Of a DNA stretch of 5,839 nt, positions 1 through 5,839 are shown piece by piece. This DNA is from Robiginitomaculum sp. (GTDB lineage: Bacteria; Pseudomonadota; Alphaproteobacteria; Caulobacterales; Maricaulaceae). Location of the stretch: assembly GCA_026993275.1 (NCBI GenBank), contig JALWUB010000252.1, positions 1 to 5,839 on the forward strand, read 5' to 3'. The position numbers were made by a program, and so were the translations under genes. The notes below the pieces were generated by a model. The model worked only from the letters and a program-made list of their open reading frames with translations. It did not search any database and was not told the origin of the DNA. How positions within the stretch are numbered: the stretch's first letter is position 1; each line of letters opens with the position of its first letter.

Positions 1-94
1 CCTTCGCCGCCTTTGCTGGCATCTTGCATTTTCCTGTCAGACAGAATTGTGTAATCCATTTGGGTTCAGACTCGAACACATTGTCAATTGCAAG

Positions 95-844
95 GTGCCG
101 CCGATTCCTTCCCGCAACGCCCGCCAGCCGCAAGACCCTGTGCAACAGGACGCCGCGCCCGTTCTGACGCTGCGCAATGTCTGTATGCGCTATGCGCATG
201 GGCCGGATGTGCTGCATGACATCAATCTGACTCTGGCGCCCGGCTCGTTTCACTTTCTCACCGGGCCCTCGGGGGCGGGGAAGTCCTCACTGCTCAAGCT
301 GATCTATCTGGCCCGGAACTGCACGCGCGGCCACATGACCCTGTTCGGGCACGATGTTATCAATTGCAGCCGCCGTGACAAGGCGCTGCTGCGGCGGCGC
401 ATCGGCGTGGTGTTTCAGGAATTCAGGCTTCTGGACCATCTCAGCGTGTTCGAAAACGCCGCCCTGCCCCTGCGTGCCGCCGGTGCCCGGCGCGAGGACT
501 ATGAGGAAGACGTGGTGGAACTACTCTCCTGGGTCGGCCTTGGCGGGGCCCTCAATGAAAATCCGCGCACCCTGTCCGGCGGCGAAAAACAGCGTGTCGC
601 CATCGCCCGCGCCGTCGTCGCCAAGCCGGAATTGCTGATCGCCGACGAGCCCACGGGCAATGTTGATCCGCAAATGGGCTTGCGGCTGATGCGGCTGTTT
701 GTCGAGCTCAACCGGCTTGGATCGACCGTGCTCATCGCCAGCCATGACCTGCAATTGGTGCGCGCCTCCGGGGCGCCGGTCCTGACCATCAATGAGGGGC
801 GTCTCAGCGCGCCCAGGGCGCAGCACAGACGGAGGCGCCGGTGA
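95..844 (+). CDS. ftsE: FtsE, cell division ABC transporter ATP-binding protein
   Basis: This is the cytoplasmic ATPase of the FtsEX complex, which couples ATP hydrolysis at the septum to control of peptidoglycan hydrolysis and divisome assembly. With the start used here the protein has 249 residues. All ABC ATPase motifs are present in order: Walker A GPSGAGKS (57-64), Q-loop Q108 inside FQEFRLLDHL (107-116), which is a typical FtsE segment, signature LSGGEKQR (160-167), Walker B LLIADE (180-185), D-loop GNVD (188-191) and switch histidine H217. The start is uncertain. The open frame runs back to a TTG at 47, and GTG codons lie at 95 and 140, none with a good Shine-Dalgarno. I chose 95 because codons from there on are mostly G or C at the third position, while those before are not. 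Family members usually begin near VLTLRNV, so 140 is also possible. The last five residues are arginines, encoded partly by the ribosome binding site of ftsX, which overlaps by 4 bases. Confidence 0.95.
   Translation: MPPIPSRNARQPQDPVQQDAAPVLTLRNVCMRYAHGPDVLHDINLTLAPGSFHFLTGPSGAGKSSLLKLIYLARNCTRGHMTLFGHDVINCSRRDKALLRRRIGVVFQEFRLLDHLSVFENAALPLRAAGARREDYEEDVVELLSWVGLGGALNENPRTLSGGEKQRVAIARAVVAKPELLIADEPTGNVDPQMGLRLMRLFVELNRLGSTVLIASHDLQLVRASGAPVLTINEGRLSAPRAQHRRRRR
831..835 (+). promoter_or_regulatory. Ribosome binding site of ftsX, inside ftsE
   Basis: A full GGAGG lies 5 bases before the GTG at 841. It decides the ftsX start and shows that ftsX is translated from the ftsE mRNA, probably by translational coupling through the GTGA overlap. 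The same bases encode part of the arginine run at the FtsE C-terminus. Confidence 0.8.
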
Positions 845-1752
845 GCCGCGCGACGCAAGACGGGGCGCCGCCGCCAAAGCCGCTGCCCAGCCCGGCCTCC
901 TTGCTGCCCATGCGCGCAGCGCAGGACGGGGCGCTGTTTTACGTGATTGCGATTCTTGTCTTTCTGGCCTGCATCAGCGCCCTGATGACCCGCGCCGCGT
1001 TTTTGTCTGCCGCCGACTGGCGCATGGACCTGAATGGCGCCATGACCGTGCAGATCAAGGACACGAAAGACCTTGATGCCGCCGCCCGGCGCGCCGCGGC
1101 GCTGTTGCGCGGCCTGCCCGGCATCGCAGCCGTGCGCATTCATGAGCGGGCCTATGCCAAGGCGCTGCTGGAGCCCTGGCTCGGCGCGGGCAACATTCCC
1201 AATGACCTGCCCCTGCCGGTCATCCTGGCGGTGACGCTGGCGCGCAAGGCGCCCGCGGACAGCAAGGCTGTCCGGGCTGCCCTGGCACAGGCCGGGATCA
1301 CGGCCGAAGTGGACGACCACCAGCGCTGGGCAAAGGAGCTCAACCGCGCGGCGCGAATTGTGCAGATCTTTTCCAGCGCGGCATTCCTGCTGCTGGCCAG
1401 CGCCGCGCTCGCGGTCACCGGGTTTGCCACCCGCGCCAATCTCGCGGCGCGCCGCGATGTGGTCAACACCCTGCACCTTGCCGGCGCCTTTGACAGTTTC
1501 ATAGCGGGCCAGTTCGAGCGCCGTTTTGGCGCCCTGGGCCTGCGCGCAGGCCTGGCCGGGGCGCTGCTGGCGGCGCTGAGCATCAGCGCCGTGGCGCTGC
1601 TGGCGGCGCAGGACCAGCAGCTCATGCTGCCCATGTTCCGGCTTGACCTGGCCGGGTTTGGCATCCTCGTCCTGGCACCGGTCCTGAGCGCCCTGGCCTG
1701 TGCGCTGACGGCGCGCTTCACGGTGCTGGCCTCATTGCGGGAGCAGGTCTGA
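841..1752 (+). CDS. ftsX: FtsX, cell division permease
   Basis: This is the inner-membrane partner of FtsE. It transmits the ATPase cycle to periplasmic cell wall hydrolases or their activators during septation. The 303-residue product shows the FtsX plan: a proline-rich cytoplasmic tail (1-30), a first membrane segment (about 33-54), a periplasmic domain (about 55-172) ending in DDHQRWAKELNRAARI, then three membrane segments at about 174-196, 230-256 and 268-290. The segment LHLAGAFDSFIAGQFERRF (211-229) is the conserved cytoplasmic loop of the FtsX/MacB-like permease domain. The GTG start is fixed by GGAGG 5 bases upstream and by the 4-base overlap with the ftsE stop. The protein is of normal length for alphaproteobacteria. 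The periplasmic domain is compact, and nothing in it points to a particular hydrolase partner. Confidence 0.95.
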   Translation: MSRATQDGAPPPKPLPSPASLLPMRAAQDGALFYVIAILVFLACISALMTRAAFLSAADWRMDLNGAMTVQIKDTKDLDAAARRAAALLRGLPGIAAVRIHERAYAKALLEPWLGAGNIPNDLPLPVILAVTLARKAPADSKAVRAALAQAGITAEVDDHQRWAKELNRAARIVQIFSSAAFLLLASAALAVTGFATRANLAARRDVVNTLHLAGAFDSFIAGQFERRFGALGLRAGLAGALLAALSISAVALLAAQDQQLMLPMFRLDLAGFGILVLAPVLSALACALTARFTVLASLREQV

Positions 1753-1754
1753 GC

Positions 1755-2336
1755 ATGCGCAATCTGATCCGTCTGCTGGCCGTGTTGGCGTTTGCCATGC
1801 TGCTGGGCTTTGCCGCCTTCCTGATCACACTGCCAGACAGCACGCCGGCCGCCACCATGCCGCGGGCCGATGCCATCGTTGTGCTGACCGGCGGCGGGGG
1901 CAGCCGCATCAGCGCCGCCGCGGAGCTGCTGGCCCGGGGGCATGGGCAAAGGCTGCTGATTTCCGGGGTGAACGGCACGGTCCGCCCGCGCGAGATCCAG
2001 CGGCTGTTTCATCTGGACCCGGCGGTCATGGCGTGTTGCATCGATCTCGACTACCGGGCCCGCAACACCCTGGGCAATGCCGGGGAGATCGCGGCCTGGG
2101 CGCAGGCACACCAGTACCGGCGCCTGATCGTGGTCACTTCGGCCTATCACATGCCGCGCGCGCTCGCAGAACTGCGCGCGGCCATTCCGGGCGCGGAGCT
2201 GGTGCCCTTTGCGGTGGCGCCAGCGCACAGGGGATGGGAAAAATGGCGCCGGATCTTTGTGGAATACCTCAAATACACCGCCATTCTGGGCCGGGACAGG
2301 CTGGGGCTGTCCGCAACGCCGGGAGGACGCGCATGA
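1755..2336 (+). CDS. YdcF-like DUF218 membrane-anchored protein
   Basis: This is a DUF218 (YdcF/SanA/ElyC superfamily) protein of 193 residues. The biochemical role of the family is poorly defined; members such as ElyC and SanA are linked to envelope integrity in enterobacteria. An N-terminal hydrophobic segment (about 4-26) should anchor it in the inner membrane with the domain outside the cytoplasm. Domain hallmarks visible are DAIVVLTGGGGSRISAA (39-55), LLISGVN (67-73), the polar block RNTLGNAGEIAAW (103-115) and VVTSAYHMPRA (126-136), whose His132 and Arg135 are typical conserved residues. The ATG lies 2 bases after the ftsX stop, with a weak GCAGG about 7 bases upstream inside the end of ftsX. 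Its fixed place between ftsX and plsC suggests a role in envelope or septum building, but that is inference from context only. Confidence 0.88.
   Translation: MRNLIRLLAVLAFAMLLGFAAFLITLPDSTPAATMPRADAIVVLTGGGGSRISAAAELLARGHGQRLLISGVNGTVRPREIQRLFHLDPAVMACCIDLDYRARNTLGNAGEIAAWAQAHQYRRLIVVTSAYHMPRALAELRAAIPGAELVPFAVAPAHRGWEKWRRIFVEYLKYTAILGRDRLGLSATPGGRA
2322..2326 (+). promoter_or_regulatory. Ribosome binding site of plsC
   Basis: GGAGG sits 6 bases before the ATG at 2333. It settles the plsC start: the open frame extends upstream to 2033, but that stretch only overlaps the YdcF-like gene in another frame and has no family-like sequence. Confidence 0.8.
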
Positions 2337-3052
2337 CCCGCATGGTTCTGGTGCTGCGCTCGCTGGTCTTTGTCCTCTGGATGTATGGCCTGATGATCGC
2401 CATGGGACTGGCCTTCCTGCCGGTTCTGGCCGGGCCGGTGCGCTGGGTGCACGCGCTCACCCTCATATGGATGAAACTGGTATTCTGGGGGCTGCGGGTA
2501 TTTTGCGGCGTGCGCCTGAAGGTGGAGGGCCTGGAGCATATCCCCAAAGGCGGGGCGCTGTTCGCCAGCAAGCACCAGGCCATGGTCGATGTGCTCTGGC
2601 CGTGGCTGTATTGCCCGTTTCCGGCGCTGATCTTCAAAAAGGAACTGGGCTATCTGCCGGTGTTTGGCTGGTATGCGCTGAAATTGCAAAATGTCATGGT
2701 GGACCGCGGCGGCCATGCCAGGGCCTTGCGCAAAATGCTGCGCCGCTGCCGCCAGTTGATCGCCCAGGGGCGGCAGATCTTCATTTTTCCGGAGGGCACA
2801 CGCACCCGTCCCGGCCAGCATGCGGACTACAAGCCCGGCGTGGCCGCGCTCTATCTGCACCTGGACACGCCGTGTGTGCCGGTAGCGCTCAATTCGGGCC
2901 TGCACTGGCCCGCTCACGGCCTGGTGCGCACGCCGGGGGTGATCACCGTGCGCATTCTGCCGCCCATCGCCCCGGGGCTTGATCGCGAAACCTTCATGCA
3001 GACCTTGCACGAACGCATAGAGCGCGCCTCGGACGAGCTGCTTCCGGAGTGA
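2333..3052 (+). CDS. plsC: 1-acyl-sn-glycerol-3-phosphate acyltransferase (PlsC)
   Basis: This enzyme transfers an acyl chain to the sn-2 position of lysophosphatidic acid, giving phosphatidic acid, the precursor of membrane phospholipids. It acts at the cytoplasmic face of the inner membrane. The 239-residue product begins with hydrophobic segments (about 4-33 and 41-58). The LPLAT acyltransferase blocks follow in order: catalytic H-x4-D motif HQAMVD (81-86), a second block ending in VDR (123-125), the glycerol-phosphate binding motif FPEGTR (152-157), and VPVALNSG (182-189). Length is normal for the family. The ATG overlaps the stop of the DUF218 gene by 4 bases (ATGA), so coupled translation is likely. 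It is the last gene of the plus-strand unit and faces a minus-strand gene 32 bases downstream. An acyltransferase for another lysolipid cannot be excluded from sequence alone. Confidence 0.94.
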   Translation: MTRMVLVLRSLVFVLWMYGLMIAMGLAFLPVLAGPVRWVHALTLIWMKLVFWGLRVFCGVRLKVEGLEHIPKGGALFASKHQAMVDVLWPWLYCPFPALIFKKELGYLPVFGWYALKLQNVMVDRGGHARALRKMLRRCRQLIAQGRQIFIFPEGTRTRPGQHADYKPGVAALYLHLDTPCVPVALNSGLHWPAHGLVRTPGVITVRILPPIAPGLDRETFMQTLHERIERASDELLPE

Positions 3053-3065
3053 CCCAGAGACCCGC

Positions 3066-3078
3066 CCGGGGCGCCCGG
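3066..3078. terminator. Short GC hairpin between convergent genes
   Basis: In the 32-base gap between plsC and the convergent small gene lies a perfect 5-base-pair stem, CCGGG and CCCGG, with the loop GCG. It reads the same on both strands, so it could slow transcription from either side. There is no run of T after it on either strand, so it is a weak candidate only. Confidence 0.2.
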
Positions 3079-3084
3079 AAGGTG

Positions 3085-3402
3085 TCAGCGGTGGCCGTGG
3101 CGATGGCCGATGCCGCGCACCTGGCCCGTGCCCGCGGCACGCCCGCATCCGGCAAACTGACCGCGGCCGATCACGATTCCGCGGCCATGCACCGTGCCGG
3201 TGCCGCGGCGCACGACACGCTCGCCATCGGCATTGCGGCCAATGGCGATGCCGCTGCCATGGGCGGTGCCGCTGCCGCGCAGAATCCCGCTGCCGCGGGC
3301 CACGCCGCAGCCTGCGGCCTGGCCGCTTCCCGCCAGGGAAAACGAGGGCGCCGCCAGCGCCAGGGCGAGAACACTGATAGCCAATCCTGCTTTGATGTTC
3401 AT
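3085..3402 (-). CDS. Exported glycine-rich hexad-repeat protein, function unknown
   Basis: I do not recognise a family for this gene. It encodes 105 residues. Residues 1-24 form a clear Sec signal peptide: MNIK, a hydrophobic stretch rich in Ala and Leu, and a likely cut after SLA (22-24). The mature 81 residues can be written with no gap as hexads of pattern G-x-G-x-hydrophobic-x, thirteen hexads plus three residues; only the sixth and seventh (GRNADG, ERVVRR) depart clearly. The mature chain is very basic: many Arg and His, and only Asp59 and Glu61 as acids. Two cysteines, C32 and C86, occupy the same position of their hexads. The alternation suggests extended strands with Gly and small hydrophobic residues on one face, as in a beta-solenoid or a stacked fibre, but this is inference. 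The start is fixed by TGGAG 7 bases upstream; an ATG 15 bases earlier would place that site inside the gene. A low-complexity chance frame is conceivable, but signal peptide, ribosome site and phase-perfect repeats argue against it. Confidence 0.8.
   Translation of the reverse strand: MNIKAGLAISVLALALAAPSFSLAGSGQAAGCGVARGSGILRGSGTAHGSGIAIGRNADGERVVRRGTGTVHGRGIVIGRGQFAGCGRAAGTGQVRGIGHRHGHR
3088..3330 (-). repeat. 18-base coding repeat (hexapeptide G-x-G-x-hydrophobic-x)
   Basis: The mature part of the exported protein is built of 18-base units in constant phase. At DNA level the clearest stretch is 3244-3333 on the plus strand, where GCCGCTGCC or a close variant recurs every 18 bases (units beginning at 3244, 3262, 3280, 3298 and 3316). 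At protein level, segment 43-56 (GSGTAHGSGIAIGR) recurs as 67-80 (GTGTVHGRGIVIGR), and 25-39 (GSGQAAGCGVARGSG) recurs as 79-93 (GRGQFAGCGRAAGTG). This points to growth by duplication of one or more hexads. Confidence 0.85.
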
Positions 3403-3409
3403 AATCTTG

Positions 3410-3414
3410 CTCCA
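3410..3414 (-). promoter_or_regulatory. Ribosome binding site of the hexad-repeat gene
   Basis: TGGAG on the minus strand lies 7 bases before the ATG at 3402, a near-ideal distance. It supports translation of the glycine-rich frame on this strand rather than the alanine-rich frame opposite it. Confidence 0.7.
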
Positions 3415-3477
3415 CATTTTCGCGTCCCTGCACGGGCTCTAACGCAAGGTGGAGCGGTTTTCCGTCGTTTGAATCAC

Positions 3478-3498
3478 AAATCAGTTTATAACTGTTTT
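3478..3498. promoter_or_regulatory. AT-rich imperfect palindrome upstream of the hexad-repeat gene
   Basis: The core CAGTT-TAT-AACTG (3482-3494) is perfectly symmetric. The symmetry continues into AAA and TTT at the ends with one mismatched pair, giving 21 bases. It lies about 76-96 bases upstream of the small gene's start. On the minus strand two TATAAA hexamers occur here (3485-3490 within the palindrome, 3496-3501 overlapping its edge), so this is a plausible operator over a -10 region. I could not find a convincing -35 at the right distance, so the promoter itself is not claimed. Confidence 0.35.
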
Positions 3499-3528
3499 AT
3501 AAAGAACTGATATGCCTGAAATCTTTCC

Positions 3529-3557
3529 AACGGCAGTGTTTCGCAAAACATACCGTT
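3529..3557 (-). terminator. Interrupted stem-loop at the stop of the 225-residue exported protein gene
   Basis: On the minus strand the TAA stop runs into an outer stem of AACGG with CCGTT (5 pairs), a small internal loop, an inner stem of TGTTT with AAACA (5 pairs), and a four-base loop. The position directly at the gene end suggests a terminator or an mRNA-protecting 3' stem. No T run follows, so intrinsic termination is uncertain. Confidence 0.35.
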
Positions 3558-4233
3558 AAGGGCGGAATGTTCTGTCAAGGCGTATGATGCTGACATTGCC
3601 GCCCTTTTTCTTGGTCATAAAGACAACATGCACCAGTTCATTTCTGGTATAAAACAAGTCGCGGGCAGCATACAGGAATGAGGCTCTACGCGTTTTTGCG
3701 CTGGTATAAAGTTTCCATTTAGTACTCTTGGCCAACGGCATCATGGACCAAACCCAGACGTTCCAACCGGCTGGCACCATTACCCCGCCAGCGGCCAAAG
3801 CTGCTCTGTCGGCATAGCCTTCCTTGTCATCAAACAGCTCTTCAAGCCTGTCGTGAATCTGCGTCTCGGCCTTGTAACGATTGCTGATCACGCTGCATTC
3901 ATTGCGGTGCTCCTTGTTGTCCGGACCGGCAATGCCGTTGAGTATATATTCGTGGATTTTAAGAATCAGAAAACCTTCTTTGCCCTTCCTTTTCCAAAGA
4001 AAGGCTTCAATCGCCGGATCAGTAATGCCAGTTGCAGCTCTTAATTGATCTGGAAGGACATGCCATGGTCGCGTCTTTGGGCGTTTAGCTTTACCGTTCA
4101 GACGGTTGGCTTCATAACAATATTCCTTGAAAACCCCGAACGGGTTTAAGGGATCAAGCGTTCCAGTATTGTCATGACTTCCTGCTCCAAGCAAAAAGAA
4201 CGTTGTTGCAATGATAAGAGTCTTTATCATCAT
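3556..4233 (-). CDS. Exported protein of unknown function, low-GC gene
   Basis: I do not recognise a family. The 225-residue product begins with a signal peptide: MMIK, a hydrophobic core (5-17), and a probable cut near GAGS (16-19). No lipobox cysteine is present. The mature part has two cysteines (C39 in EYCYEAN, C113 in NECSVIS), which could form a disulfide bond in the periplasm. It also has a tryptophan-rich block GWNVWVWSMMPLAKSTKW (156-173) and the segment LFYTRNELVHVVF (193-205) near the basic C-terminus. No further membrane segment or known catalytic motif is visible. The start may be either of two adjacent ATGs (4233 or 4230); AGGA lies 5 or 8 bases upstream, and the second is better spaced. 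GC is about 48% over 3601-4200 by hand count, well below the flanking genes, which suggests transfer or weak selection. It carries its own promoter-like sequence and a palindromic leader and lies 153 bases upstream of the hexad-repeat gene on the same strand. Confidence 0.85.
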   Translation of the reverse strand: MMIKTLIIATTFFLLGAGSHDNTGTLDPLNPFGVFKEYCYEANRLNGKAKRPKTRPWHVLPDQLRAATGITDPAIEAFLWKRKGKEGFLILKIHEYILNGIAGPDNKEHRNECSVISNRYKAETQIHDRLEELFDDKEGYADRAALAAGGVMVPAGWNVWVWSMMPLAKSTKWKLYTSAKTRRASFLYAARDLFYTRNELVHVVFMTKKKGGNVSIIRLDRTFRP

Positions 4234-4243
4234 ACCGTTCCTT

Positions 4244-4259
4244 TAAGGCTCGAGCCTTA
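4244..4259. promoter_or_regulatory. 16-base perfect palindrome in the leader of the low-GC exported gene
   Basis: TAAGGCTCGAGCCTTA reads the same on both strands. It ends exactly where the AAAGGAA ribosome binding site of the gene begins (4238-4244, one shared base). It could be the operator of a dimeric repressor or, in RNA, a 6-pair hairpin with the loop TCGA beside the ribosome site. It lies about 30 bases downstream of the predicted transcription start. Confidence 0.5.
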
Positions 4260-4295
4260 CAAGAATAATGCATACGGCTTTCGCTTAATGCACAT

Positions 4296-4325
4296 ATTTT
4301 AGGAAAATTACAGATAGACTGACAA
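4296..4325 (-). promoter_or_regulatory. Candidate sigma-70 type promoter for the low-GC exported gene
   Basis: On the minus strand TTGTCA (4320-4325) and TAAAAT (4296-4301) are separated by 18 bases; each matches five of six consensus bases. Transcription would start near 4289, giving a leader of about 55 bases that contains the 16-base palindrome. The surrounding DNA is AT-rich, which favours a promoter but also makes chance matches likelier. Confidence 0.5.
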
Positions 4326-4379
4326 GCATCTTCAGCTTAATGTGATTGACCGTGATGGCCTGGTGAGCGTGTAACCACT

Positions 4380-5696
<1,317 letters not shown>

Positions 5697-5719
5697 TCAA
5701 ACTCATTCAAATGGTTTAA

Positions 5720-5827
5720 TTTCATGCCGGCAGGAAATGTGAAATGGAAGAAAGCACATGCAGCAAAGGCCATACGCCTTTGCAAGGCTTGCTTTCGACA
5801 GATTGCGTTTCCTGCCGGCACCTGAAA
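5720..5827. repeat. Nested inverted repeat upstream of purA, candidate structured RNA
   Basis: Three pairs of perfect arms are nested around one centre. Outer: TGCCGGCAGGAAA (5725-5737) with TTTCCTGCCGGCA (5808-5820), 13 pairs, extended past a two-base bulge by TTTCA (5720-5724) with TGAAA (5823-5827). Middle: GAAAGCA (5750-5756) with TGCTTTC (5790-5796), 7 pairs. Inner: GCAAAGGC (5763-5770) with GCCTTTGC (5776-5783), 8 pairs around CATAC. Internal loops of 12/13 or 11 and 6 bases separate them. The whole 108 bases could fold as one long interrupted hairpin on either strand. It ends about 48 bases before the purA start and has no T run on either side. It may be a purA leader element, a free small RNA with 6S-like topology, or a non-coding palindromic element; sequence alone does not decide. 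Confidence 0.55.
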
Positions 5828-5839
5828 GGCGAGGGATCT

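Noticed and set aside
1..46. Possible start of a divergent minus-strand gene: AGGA followed by ATG codons near 18-28.
   Set aside because: Only seven to nine codons are inside the window and two frames are possible, so no gene can be supported. Many alphaproteobacteria have a divergent gene here, but that is not evidence for this sequence.
82..87. Perfect TTGACA on the minus strand, a possible -35 box of a divergent promoter.
   Set aside because: No acceptable -10 hexamer lies 16-18 bases further along the minus strand.
499..1476. Long minus-strand open frame across ftsE and ftsX, and similar long frames at 1152-2228 and 2147-3433.
   Set aside because: These are opposite-strand shadows common in high-GC DNA. 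Their products are rich in Arg, Gln and Ala without domain motifs, and the plus-strand genes are certain.
2033..2332. Upstream extension of the plsC frame to an earlier start codon.
   Set aside because: It overlaps the DUF218 gene almost completely, shows no family-like sequence, and the GGAGG before 2333 gives the expected PlsC length.
3049..3510. Plus-strand frame of 153 residues whose GTG overlaps the plsC stop by 4 bases, suggesting a fifth operon gene.
   Set aside because: Its alanine-rich sequence is the opposite-strand image of the hexad-repeat gene and has no recognisable domain; it runs through the spacer beyond. The minus strand has a signal peptide, a well-placed ribosome site and phase-perfect repeats, so it is the better choice.
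4326..4379. Search for a terminator after the purA stop.
   Set aside because: Only four-base stems such as AAGC with GCTT were found, with no T run, so none is reported.
5715..5743. Possible purA promoter on the minus strand, TTCACA and ATTAAA 17 bases apart, overlapping the long inverted repeat.
   Set aside because: The second hexamer matches only about half of the consensus, and the outer stem of the repeat explains much of the sequence.

Overview
The window looks like the chromosome of a high-GC alphaproteobacterium. The gene order ftsE-ftsX-YdcF/DUF218-plsC is a familiar alphaproteobacterial cluster, and the PurA and FtsX sequences fit that class. I would not assign it below class; an Acetobacteraceae or Rhodospirillales type organism is possible but is only an impression. 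No mobile-element gene, CRISPR array, tRNA or rRNA is visible.

Layout. (1) 95-3052, plus strand: a tightly packed four-gene unit. ftsE and ftsX overlap by 4 bases, the YdcF-like gene follows after 2 bases, and plsC overlaps it by 4 bases. The set joins the FtsEX division ABC complex to an envelope-associated DUF218 protein and to the acyltransferase that makes phosphatidic acid, so it reads as a division and envelope growth operon. (2) 3085-4233, minus strand: two genes for small exported proteins of unknown function, converging on plsC. One encodes a 105-residue precursor whose whole mature chain can be read as glycine-rich hexads (G-x-G-x-hydrophobic-x). The other encodes a 225-residue exported protein whose DNA is about 48% GC by hand count, clearly below its neighbours, and which has its own promoter-like sequence and a 16-base perfect palindrome in the leader. 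(3) 4380-5672, minus strand: purA, adenylosuccinate synthetase, intact and with all key motifs. (4) 5673-5839: the purA leader or upstream spacer, dominated by a nested inverted repeat of 108 bases that could fold into one long interrupted hairpin.

The conserved genes at both ends are ordinary housekeeping functions. The material worth a second look lies between and beside them: the hexad-repeat exported protein, the low-GC exported orphan with its palindrome, and the nested hairpin upstream of purA. No complete new multi-gene system is evident.
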